Shown: positions 1 to 9,596 of the stretch, in pieces
Layout: the number at the start of each line of letters is the position of its first letter
How positions within the stretch are numbered: the first letter of the stretch is position 1
From: Colocasia esculenta
Lineage: Eukaryota > Streptophyta > Magnoliopsida > Alismatales > Araceae
Direction: 5' to 3'
Assembly: GCA_014218235.1 (NCBI GenBank)
Contig: CM024753.1
Location: 181,450,348-181,514,347 of the forward strand
Length of the DNA: 64,000 nt
Notes under the pieces: generated by a model
The model's input: the letters and a program-made list of their open reading frames with translations, nothing else
Databases searched by the model: none
Told to the model about the DNA's origin: nothing
Position numbers and translations under genes: made by a program

Positions 1-71
1 CACGAGCAAAACCTCCCCTGGCCGAGCAGAGCTTGTGAAAGCTCTGTTCTGCCAGGGTTTCTTAAAAACGC

Positions 72-1620
72 TAGGGGTGTCAATTGGGCCGGGCCGGCCC
101 GGAGGCCCGAAAGCCCGGCCCGGTTTTAACCGGGCTTGGGCCGAAAAAATGAGCCCGTTACAAATTTTTGGCCCGGCCCGGAAAAAATAGGGCCGGATTT
201 GGGCTTTGTGTGGCCCGGCCCGGTCGAACCGCCGGCCCAGAAAAAATAATATAATTTATAATAAATATGAAATTTATATTTAGAAAGAGAGTTTATTCAG
301 ATGCGGTTATGTTAAAATGGCAGTTATTTCTTTTGGATAGCCCTTTGGTCAGCTAGATGTACTGGAGTTTTGAAATACTAAAACGAGCTGTTTGAGGATG
401 TTTATTGACCTTGCATGCCATCTTATTCCTGCATGGTAGAAGCATGTTGGATAAGGATGTTTGGCTGTTTGGTAGGCATGATCCTCCATTCTGCTAAGTT
501 GCATGTTCCCCGACTTAAGTGAAGAGCATATCTGTGCGGTGGGTGTTGGTTTGTGGGTGTTGTTCTGTCCACTACTGCGAGCTGAGTACTTTGTCTCAGC
601 TCCTTGCATCTACAGAAGTCTCAAGACTCTTGAGAAGACATGGTTGAGGGCAAAGAATAATGTATTGTGAGTGATTTTGTATAGCCCTTGGAAATGTTAA
701 AAGGAATATGGAGAAGGATCTATGAGATCTGGAGGAGAGAAAGATCTAGGAAGTGGTGTCAAGAATGAGAAGGGTTGAGCAGGGAGGCAGGGAATGTACC
801 TGCAAAAATCAGAGGCAAGTTAAATGTGTTTCTGATTTCAGTACTATTCATGTTTAAAGAAGGAAAAGAATGCACTGCTGCAGACATTATACTGTTTCAG
901 CATGCCCAAATTTGTATATTGGCTACGCGCTTTCTTAGAATGCTACAATATGTTCTTAGTTACTGTTTGCTAAGGGAAATCAGAGAGTCAATTTTCTTGT
1001 TATTTCTAAAAAACAGGTCGATTAAAATCTCTTTTCTTTTACTTTCTTCTGTTTGCTTTCCGTCAATTTCTTTTTTCTTTTTTGTTAATTTCGTTTCTTT
1101 GTGGCAAATCTTGGTACCCAGTCGAGAGAAATTAAAATCTGAATTATGTGCCCCACGCGCACAACCTTGGCATTGAAGTTATAATATTTGTCATATGGTT
1201 TGTCATATAGATAGCCCATTGAGTTGCTTGAAGGTGGTGCTGCAAGTAGGTGATTGACATGAAACTTATCTATTTCTCCTCCCCTCCAATTAGAGTTATA
1301 TGTATTTTTTCTACAATAAATCTACTCAAAAATATAATCTTTTACAAGTTAAATGTTAATATAGATATAAGTAAAATATATATTATTTTTTATAGATATA
1401 TTATAGTAGATGTATTAAAATTATATATTATATAAATAAAAAATAATATTTTTTTATTTTTTGGGTCGGGCCGGGCTTTTCGGGCTTTTCTGGGCCAGGC
1501 CGGGCCGGGCCATACCAGGCCTACCCCGGGCCTGGGCCGGGCCCGGGCCGACTTTTATAAAACCGGGCCTAGGCCGGGCCTAACAAGGCCCGGTCCAGGC
1601 CCGGCCCATTGACACCCCTA
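72..1620. mobile_element. Non-autonomous hAT-type DNA transposon
   Basis: The ends are inverted repeats: TAGGGGTGTCAATTGGGCC on the left and TAGGGGTGTCAATGGGCC read inward from the right. An 8-base target duplication aaaaacgc flanks it at 64-71 and 1621-1628. The related LTR at 52155-52165 lacks the insertion and shows the empty site (aaaaatgc). About 170 bases at each end are crowded with GGCCCGG/CCGGGCC words, the kind of subterminal repeat that hAT transposases bind. The AT-rich middle (about 250-1460) has only short unrelated open frames, so no transposase is encoded. TIR form and 8-base duplication fit hAT; mobilisation in trans is an inference. Confidence 0.9.
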
Positions 1621-1639
1621 AAAAACGCAGCTCGGTTGG

Positions 1640-1696
1640 GAATGCGACGTATCGCGACGTCGCGACCTGATCGTGACGCGGCTACCCGTCGCGATC
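1640..1696. repeat. Two 28-base CG dyads in the gypsy-3 LTR
   Basis: Module one is 1640-1667 (arms GAATGCGACGTA and GACGTCGCGACC, centre TCGC). Module two is 1669-1696 (arms GATCGTGACGCG and CCCGTCGCGATC, centre GCTA). Both have 12-base arms and a 4-base centre. The second module is better preserved in the right-hand copy at 52202-52229. No known function is recognised. Confidence 0.6.
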
Positions 1697-1980
1697 CGCC
1701 TGTCGACATCAGCACGCCCGTCCAGCGCGCGACACGCGGCGCGCATGCAGACGACGAGCCAAAATAGCGGCAACCTGAACGCGACGTCCCCGAGTGTCGC
1801 GATGAGAACGCGACGAGCCACTCGGTCGCATTCAGGGACAGAGAACAAACCTATGTTTTGGGCCAACTAGCCGGCCCACAACGCCCCGGAAACCTGTGAA
1901 AGCACCTGCTACTCACAATGTGGGCCACACATTGGCCACCACAACGAATATAAGACGATCTGAACAGTCGATATGCTACA

Positions 1981-2089
1981 TTACTATCACCTAAAAGAAA
2001 TTTCGTCCTCGAAATTTAAAGTGGAACCCGATAACAAAAAATTTCAATTTAAAATAAATAAGGTACTATCACCTAAAAGAATTAAAAGC
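1981..2089 (-). promoter_or_regulatory. gypsy-3 polypurine-tract region with a repeated motif
   Basis: Between the pol stop and the LTR the minus strand reads TTTCGAGGACGAAATTTC and then TCTTTTAGGTGATAGTA, the usual sequence before the 3' LTR in plant chromoviruses. TCTTTTAGGTGATAGTA occurs twice, about 83 bases apart (plus-strand positions near 1982-1998 and 2063-2079), which suggests a local duplication. Confidence 0.55.
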
Positions 2090-2655
2090 TTACTCAAACA
2101 AGTATGGATACGTCTTCATCATTTCCTCTGCTAGTTCCCAAGTATCCTCACCGCCTTGCCTGTTTTCCCATCTGACTTTCACTAAATCAATATTCTTATT
2201 CCTGAGCTTTTAGGTTCTGCGGCTTGTAATCTGTACTGGATATTCTGGCATTGTCATGTCTGGATTTAATTCACTTCTCTGGTAACTGATTACTTGGGAC
2301 GGATCTTCAATGCACTTTCTGAGCATTGAGACATGGAACACATTATGAACATCTGCGAAGTATGCTGGCAGATCTAACCTGTAAGCCATCTCACCCAATC
2401 TTTCCATTATCTGGAATGGACCTACGTATCTGGGGCTTAACTTGCTTCGCTTGCTGAATCTAAATACACCTTTAGTAGGAGAAACCTTAAAAAATACATA
2501 ATCCCCCACTTCAAACTGCAACGGCATGCGTCTATTATCAACATAACTCTTCTGTCGACTCTGTGCTATTTGAAGTTTTTCTTTAATAAACTTAACCATT
2601 TTTGCACATTGCCTGATTAACTCCGGACTCAAAACTTGCCTTTCTCCTACTTCAT
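2090..2655 (-). pseudogene. gypsy-3 pol C-terminal end (integrase tail and chromodomain), truncated
   Basis: Read on the minus strand, the frame enters at about 2655 in a stretch matching gypsy-1 pol around its WHEVGERQ segment. It continues through the post-integrase region (LSPRYVGPFQ, DVHNVFHVSMLRKC) to a chromodomain-like tail (EDTWELAEEM). The final stop is at 2090-2092. An in-frame TAA at 2210-2212 cuts the chromodomain. Homology stops abruptly near 2655 where the Ogre LTR begins. The rest of gag-pol is absent from the window, so the element was cut by the Ogre insertion and a later deletion. It is a chromovirus of the same broad type as gypsy-1. Confidence 0.8.
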
Positions 2656-4072
2656 GTTGTAGACACCCGATTCTGACTAATGAGTTGAACCATATTTCTT
2701 GTTATCTTAGTGAGCCCCTAGTTGGTCACTCACCTTGAGCCCATCATTAGCCTTGTTTTGAGCCCATTAACAACTCAAGTTGCCTTGACATCCCGTCCAT
2801 TATCACTTTGAGAGAATCCTTAGGCTTAAAATAACCATTATTCCTTCACATGATTGGCTGATAATTCAGATAACTGACCTCATCGATGCATCGTATCGTA
2901 GCGCCGCGTCTCAGTGTCGCGTCGATGCAAGCCGCCATGACAGTCCATGCATACTCATGCACATGGGCATACTGTCGCGTCGCCCAGCCCCGTCGCGTCT
3001 CCAAGGTCGCAGACCTACGATATGCCACGACAGCAGCTGCGCATGCAGGCCTCCGCAACCACCTCCTATTTATCCTCCCATGGGTCTATCTTTATCTCCA
3101 AGCAATATTTGAACCCCTTGGGCGAGGTTTGGGGCTAGGGGACTCTTTAGAAGGCCTGTAGGACTCTCTCACACAAATTTTAATGGGATTTATCTCTCAT
3201 TTAGATTATTAATCATTTTAAGGGGATATTCTCTCTTAAAAATCTATAAAATCAAGGCCCTCTCCTCATGGACGGGGGAGCCCCATTTTTCACCCTAAAG
3301 GGCTACCGAAATCTCCACTCACCAACACTTAGCCTCGTAGCCACCTATCTCCACCGTTTCCTTCACATTCCCCTCCACCAAAACACCCTCATTTAACAAT
3401 TTATGGAGGACGGAACGTGAGAAGGACGACTTCTGCTACTTCCTAAAGCTTTTACACACTCATTGGGACTGCATCCACGCCAGGGAGTCGCCCTCATGGG
3501 ACTCATCTCCTCCCCTTCTCTTCCACCTTCATTTCTACATGCATTTTTATGTTGTTTCTAGTTAGATCACACTCACCACATACCCACGTTTTTCATACAC
3601 CCAAAGGGGTTTAAAACCACCCCAAGTGCGTTCCTACCATGATTCCCCATTTCTTCTCATTTTTAGAATAGATACTACGCTTAACATGTTCTAATAGGGC
3701 TTTTTTTTTGTCTCTTCTTTGTTTTGGCAGGCACCCAGGCTTTTCCACGAGGAGCTCTCATTCTCCATCCGGCTGGAGGATGGGAAGAAGGTCCACACAC
3801 GACATCTCCCGCACACAGAGAACGCGACAGCAGAGGACGACGCGACAAGAGACGCGTCAGGCTGCAGCGACGCGTTACCAGCGTTGTCGCGGCAAGTGAG
3901 ACTGCCGCGACACCAGGTCTGCCTTCTTTCTCTTTCCATTTCCTAGTTAAGTTAGTCTGTGTCATTCTCTACTCGTTAAGCAACTTACTAGGTGGCGATC
4001 ACATTCCTACTTCCCATACTACTAGTTTTAGTACATGTTTGTGTTGAGGGGGGCACAATCCTCGTGATTACA
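2655..4072 (+). repeat. 5' LTR of the Ogre element
   Basis: The left end is set by the loss of gypsy-3 pol homology and a TG start (TGTTGTAGACACCC at 2655). The proposed right end is ...GATTACA at 4072, just before a primer-binding-like site. A TATA-like CTATAAAATCAAGG lies near 3244, so U3 would span about 2655-3270. CG-rich dyads occur, for example 3850-3877 (arms AGACGCGTCAGG and AGCGACGCGTTA, centre CTGC). No second copy exists here, so both ends are predicted and not confirmed by LTR-LTR alignment. Confidence 0.5.
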
Positions 4073-4074
4073 CC

Positions 4075-4098
4075 TTTTGGCGATCACGGTGGGACCTT
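4075..4098 (+). promoter_or_regulatory. Putative primer binding site of the Ogre element
   Basis: TTTTGGCGATCACGGTGGGA follows the predicted LTR end. It resembles the TTTGGCGAC...GGGGA sites common in Tat/Athila elements. The same TGGCGATCAC core occurs at 3993-4002, so the exact LTR end is not certain. Confidence 0.4.
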
Positions 4099-5290
4099 CA
4101 GTGCTACCCCTGTGGATTCAGTTTGCCTGCTTGCCATGTTTTCTTTCTTATTTGTCATTTTAGTGCCCTGTTAGTCCGTTTGTTCTTTGTTTCCTGCTTC
4201 TTTTGTCCCTCGGTTCGTGTCGCGGTGTATCGCGGTGACGCGATAAGGTCGCGGCCCGTGGAAACGACGCGATAGTAGGTCAATGTTTCTTCTTCTTATA
4301 TCTGCCTTTTCCTGCTTCTATGAGATCATGCATCCCTGTTCCTTGTCTTTGTATCATGTATTTTTGTGTTTTTGAATGTTAGAATCCTGTTAGGGTTCGA
4401 GTTTTCCTTTTATTTCCATTTGTAAGTTTTCGAAACCTGTCGCGGTCGAGAGCTAGGACGCGACCATGTCGCATCGAGGGTGAACGTCGCGTCAGCAGGT
4501 ACACTTTGTATGTTAATGTTTTGCTTCATGAATCAGTTTCTGAATGTTTCCTGATCCATGCTGTATTAGCTTAGTGTTTTTTTGTGCCTTTATTATCTGT
4601 TAAGATAGTCTGTGTTAGTTTGGTTTGGTGACTTTTTGTTCTCGGGGCTCTGTTCTTATCGCAGCAGGCCGCCCTGTCGCGATAGGGTTGCAGTGTACAC
4701 GGCCGCCTCGACTCTGCCCGAGAGCTATTTGTTCACCCTGTTTGGTTTTTACTTGTCACTTGTGCATACATTTTGGGCACTTAGGCCCTTGCATACACTA
4801 CTCATCCCATTTGTTCAGGTTCCCCCTTGGTTGAGTGAGCCCTCTCACCTACGAGCACTCGTAGTCTGACTCGGGCCCACCTTCCAAGGACCTCCATAAG
4901 TCCTTGTGACCGTACGTACGTTGCGGTTCACCAGGCCGGTTGTACCCATTGTACCCATTAGTCCGAGCCACCCCTCGCGTGTGAGTGTCCCACCCCTTAG
5001 CTACACCGGAGGACTCGAGTTCATACCTAACAGGGTCCACTTGACCGAGTGACATCCCCTTAATCAATTCATCTAAAGGTCAAGTTCGAACCTTAATAAA
5101 TTTGCGCATTCATCATGACAACTTGAGTGTTTCGGTTCACCCCTCCTCTTCTCAGTCTTGCTTGCTGTGCTAGAGTTTAGGCGTTGTCAGTATCACCCTC
5201 TATTTGTTTTGGGGGTGCATGCATCATTGTTTAGGGAGATCGAGTCAGTCCCCTCCGATCCTTGTATTCTATCATAATCCCTTGTTCGAC
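4099..5290 (+). other. Ogre leader, no clear coding sequence
   Basis: About 1.2 kb before gag. Short open frames occur but none shows recognisable domains. The stretch contains several CG dyads: 4228-4245 (TATCGCG, four bases, CGCGATA), 4438-4465 (arms TGTCGCGGTCGA and TAGGACGCGACC, centre GAGC), and 4657-4684 (arms TATCGCAGCAGG and CCTGTCGCGATA, centre CCGC). It may hold untranslated sequence or a decayed leader gene. Confidence 0.5.
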
Positions 5291-8200
5291 ATGGACCAAT
5301 TCCGGGTCCTTGCCGACGATGTCCTGCCCATTGGGCTGCTCGAGGAGGTGGCCCAACCCTCTACGGCCACACTCCCTGGGCATATCCAACCTCCCCTCAT
5401 CATCGGGAGTCAATCTCGTCCTCTTTCTCCTTCAGAGGGGGATGACCCCCACTCACAATTCAGTCAGCTCCTTCCCTGTTTCACTCCGGACCAAGTCCGA
5501 GAGTTTCTAGCCGCTGCCAAGGGGAAGCGACCTCTATCTCCCCCGGATCAGAGTTCAGTCCGACTGACGGATTCCTCCGCCCATATTGCCTCAGCACCCC
5601 ATCTTCCTTCCTCAGGGGCAGACCCCACACCCCTCCGTCCTCGGGCCATCCATTTCTCGGAACCGAGCTACCCTCCTGCACGAGAGGTCCGGCCTCGATC
5701 CCCTCCAACTTCAACATATTATACGGCCGAGCCTGCTCCCCTCCCCCGTGAGAGGTCTCACTCTTTTGAGCAATCTCGCTCCCTTGTTTCTGCACATCAT
5801 GTTCAAACCCCCTCCGACTTCTTCGCAGAGTGGACAAGTATGAAAAAGGAGCTACATGACCTCAGGAGGCAAATTGATCCTCGCAAGGTAGCCGATATTG
5901 CTCTCCCATCGTTCCAATACCTCCGGGTACCACCCCAGTCGGAGCTCCCCGTTTTCCGGCGATACTCTGGGGTAGGGGACCCATATGTTCATTTAAAGGA
6001 TTTTGTTTATGAATCTACACCGCACAAGTATGACTGCCACCTCATGGCATACTTGTTCAGAAAATCCTTAGATGGTCCAACTCTGGAATGGTTTTATTCT
6101 TTGCCCCCGGAGGAAGCTGAGGATTTCCAAATTGTTCAAGAAAGATTTTTACAGCAGTTCCAAGATCGGGTCGGACCCGAATACTCCTTTGTAGATCTGG
6201 TAGCTGAAAAGATGAAGCCCGAAGAGGAGTTCTCAACTTATGCTGACCGGTGGCGTTCCCTGGCCGCCAAGGTCCGCTGCCCTCTGCCGGAGGAGGAGAA
6301 AGTCAAGTTATTGATCTCCAATGCTACACCGACCTACCGAGCCATCTTAGCCATGAATGACATTACTACCATGCACCAGTTATACAGCCAAGCCCGTTTC
6401 ATTCAGACCCAACTCAAGGACTCGCCTATACACTCTATGTTTGAGACCCCTAAAGTCCGTTACACTAAGAAGCCTCAAGGCCCAGTCACCGAAGGGATCC
6501 AAACCAATGAACAAGTGGGCGCGGTAAGTAACCCCCAAGGCCCGGTAGGTAGGTCTCCATACACCCAGCAACCTCAGCAGCCATGGAGTAACAATAGGCA
6601 GTAACCTCCCCAAGGTCAGAACCCTCCACAAGATTAGCGCCAGTACTCCCAAGTTCCTCCTCCTCAGAATGGCTATGCCCCTAGAAAGCCTAATGGACCC
6701 AAAAGAGCCCAATATCCTCCTCTGCCCGAGTCTTTGGCAGATGTCTTTGTAGCCCTCATGTCCTTGAATGCCCTTAGACTCCCTCCTGAGAAGGCAAATT
6801 GGAATATGGCAGCGGACCAAACGAAGTATTGTGTTTACCATCGCCATCCGGGCCACAATGTGTCGGATTGTTTTCAGTTCCGAGACATAATATATGACCT
6901 TCATGAGCAGAACCAAATTGATTGGGCAGAAATGAAAAGGTTAATTCAGACATTGAGAGACCAACAGGGTCAGAGGCAACAGCAGCAACAACAGAGGCGA
7001 CAGCAGCCGCAACAACAACAACAGCAGCAGCAACAACAACAACAACAGTTCCAGCCCTTCCAACAACAGTATCAACAGCAGCAACAACAACAACAGCCAC
7101 AGCAGCCGACAAATGACCTTGGCATAATCCACAACCCCATGCCTCAACACCTGCCTGCTCCAAACCCCCAACCTGCTCCACCACCTCCTCCGCCCGCGCA
7201 CGTTAACCCAGTTATCCACCACCCACCACCAAAAGCTCGGTGGGCCTTCGACGATGAACACGAAGTGGGCCAGCTTTTGGTTATTTCCCATATCACGCCC
7301 CCTGCCACCACGCCTACATCCAGTGAGCCTCCCTCCTTCGCACCCACTATTGCCACCATTACCTCACTGTCCTATAACCCCCCAGTCATATCACCCATTA
7401 TCCCTTCGTCCAGCAACATCTCTTTCTCCCCTACGCCAGCGCCATTACTAGCCAACCCCTCCATTCTTGACACCTCACCTCCTCCACTCCACCATAATCT
7501 CGCCCTGCGGAGCGGGCGGATGTTCCATCGGATGTACCCTAATGCGTCCGTATCCATGCCAGGTCAACCGGCACAACAAACCAACACTCAACAGCAACAA
7601 GATATGGAAGAGATAGACCCAGTCCCGGGGACCCAATATGACATTCTGAAGCATTTGGATCAAACCCCCGCCAAAATCTCCATATTAGAGCTGATCAAAA
7701 GGTCACAGACTCACCAACATGCCCTAAGGGCCTTCCTGCAAAGGGTCATGGTCAATGAGGACATGAGCCCCGACAACCTGCCTTCAGTACTTTCTATTGT
7801 GAACTGGGGACCCACTATTACCTTTTCTGATGGTGAATTAGCTGCCCCTGAAGCCAGGAAGATACCTTTGTGTGTGACACTCACTATAAACAAGGTGGCC
7901 ATTGACGCAGCGCTAGTAGATACAGGGGCTTCCATTAATGTATGCTCGTTGAGCACCCTAAGAGCCTGCAACATCTCAGAGTGCCAATTGTAGCCTACCC
8001 CCACCACCATAGCTGCCTACGACAATTCACGACGTGCCTGTCATGGGATTGTCACGTTGCAAGCAGAGCTGGGGCCACTTGTCATGTCAATTGAATTTTA
8101 TGTGTTGAACATTGACCACACTTACAAGGCCATCCTAGGGCGCCCTTGGATTGAATCACTAGGGGCAGTACCTTCCACGGCGCATCAATGTTTGAAATTC

Positions 8201-8932
8201 ACCTTCCAAGGGTGGATAGTCAAGGTTAAGAGCGTAGCAATGACCCACACAGTGGAATCAGTTGAGAGGGTATTGCCATCAGTCTGGCCATCGAATAAGC
8301 CCATTATCTCGGTGCTTGATGTGAACTACCCATTGGCTTATACATTCTCTTCTAACCGCCCGATTGGGTCCCCATCAGTGATAGCTGTCAGGAAGGATGT
8401 GACCACGAATGCAAAAGGTTGGGATATCATGTTCAGGCTCGGTTATCAATCAGGGAAAGGTTTGGGTGTTCATCTCCAAGGGAGAACTAAAACAGTGGCT
8501 AGCACAAAGAAGTTCACAAAACATGGTCTGGGATACTCAGAATGAGCTGCATTCTCATCTTCTGCGCAGTCAGACCATGGCCCACTCACCTGGACATTGT
8601 ATGATCATTTTGTCAGAGGGCCGGTGCAGCCTGGGTATAACACCGTGATAGAAGAGGCTCCAAGGTCAGCATACCAAGCCATGAAAGCTCAGCGACCCAA
8701 CAAGAAGAAGAGAGCCGAGACAGATACATAAGCACCTGATCTTGAAGATTTGATTTCATCACTCAGCTTGTTATTTGAGGAACCGGAAGCTGAAAAAGAA
8801 GAGTCAGAATTAGAGGATCTCAGCCGCTTGTTCAGTGAGGATGGCGAGCCACAGTCTCAGGCAGCAGCATTATCAGCATCAACAGCCACCACCAAGTGAC
8901 AGTTGCTTGGATTTGGTGATGAAGTTGAGATA
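5291..8932 (+). pseudogene. Ogre gag-protease exon, with a G-patch segment
   Basis: The start ATG at 5291 opens MDQFRVLADD. The retrotransposon gag core lies at about 5940-6420 (YVHLKDFVYE, LEWFYSLPPEEAEDF). A glutamine-rich run coded by CAA/CAG repeats follows at about 6979-7110, then a proline-rich linker. The aspartic protease active site DTGA is at 7919-7930. A G-patch-like segment (LGYQSGKGLG) lies at about 8430-8490. An acidic tail runs to a GTAAGT at 8933. One frame is kept throughout but broken at 6602 (TAA), 6635 (TAG), 7991 (TAG), 8543 (TGA), 8729 (TAA) and 8897 (TGA), mostly explicable as C-to-T changes. No product can be full length today. In life it would form virus-like particles and mature the polyprotein. 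Confidence 0.8.
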
Positions 8933-9596
8933 GTAAGTTCAGCCAATTCAATAATGGAGCTCTAGCCAGGGTTTTCTCGGCCTCCCATTCATTTCATTTC
9001 ATCCATCTTTGTCTATAATTTTGATTTTATTCCCTTATCTCCACCCCTTATTCTCCAATTCTCCCCCGACGTTGCTGAAGCGTTAATCCGCCCTTCACCT
9101 CTCTTCACCATCTTCCTTAATGGCTCGGTCCTGTTTTTTTTTCGAAGCCTCCTAAAGTAATGTAGTTCTTTTCATTATTAAATAAAAAACAAAAAAAACA
9201 CACAAAAAAACAAAAAAAAAATCAAAAAAAAATGTGTGTTCCTTTTTTCTTCGGGCGGCGATCCTCGTTTTCTCCTTTCCCCTTTTTTCTTCAAACGGCG
9301 ATCCCCATTTTCTCCTCTCTCCTTTTTGTCGGACGGCGATCCCCATCCTCCTTTTCTTTTTTGACTCACCCTTCCCGCTTTCTGCCTTCAGTTGTCTAGC
9401 TCTCGCACCTTCTCTCGACGGCGATCCCCGTCACCCTCGCGCTTCCCCTTTGCTTCAACGGCGATCCCCGTCACCCTCTGCCTCGACGGCGATCCCCGTT
9501 ACCCCCGTGCTCCTTCTCTCCTGCTGACGGCGATCCCCGTCACTCCCTATTTTCTCCTGGCCGGCGATCCCCGTCCTTCTCCTCATTCTACTCAAG
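8933..9596 (+). other. Putative Ogre intron between protease and reverse transcriptase
   Basis: The donor is GTAAGT at 8933. The acceptor is a pyrimidine-rich tract ending CTACTCAAG at 9596. Gag-pro is in frame 2 and ends on a codon boundary at 8932; pol is in frame 0 and opens at 9597. Removing these 664 bases therefore joins the frames exactly. An intron at this place is a known trait of Ogre elements. The interval holds a run of A-rich sequence (about 9179-9232) and repeats of a GATCC-centred motif. Splicing itself is inferred. Confidence 0.7.
9253..9575 (+). repeat. Eight spaced copies of ACGGCGATCCCCGT in the Ogre intron
   Basis: Copies start near 9253, 9294, 9332, 9416, 9456, 9484, 9526 and 9560, separated by CT-rich sequence of variable length. 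The fullest form GACGGCGATCCCCGTC is itself a near-palindrome around GATC (arms GACGG and CCGTC). Spacing is irregular, so this is an interspersed motif cluster and not a simple tandem array. Confidence 0.8.

Larger units (their letters stand above)
1..1980 (-). repeat. Partial 3' LTR of gypsy-3 (Ty3/gypsy chromovirus), interrupted by a hAT element
   Basis: On the minus strand the LTR begins at 1980 with TGTAGCATATCG, directly behind polypurine-type sequence and the end of a minus-strand pol reading frame, so this is the element's 3' LTR. Positions 1-71 and 1629-1980 match 52091-52515 with roughly 20 differences in 425 bases, mostly transitions. The LTR runs off the left edge of the window. 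A 1549-base DNA transposon splits it. It contains CG-rich dyads, including a perfect 14-base palindrome TCGCGACGTCGCGA at 1652-1665. The start is secure; the full length cannot be seen. Confidence 0.8.

Noticed and set aside
775..1435. Open frames inside the hAT-type element as a transposase
   Set aside because: Low-complexity AT-rich translations with no DDE or hAT dimerisation features.
6776..7290. Antisense and alternate-frame open frames over the glutamine-rich part of Ogre gag-pro
   Set aside because: CAA/CAG repeats give long open frames in several phases; only the gag-pro frame continues into protease.
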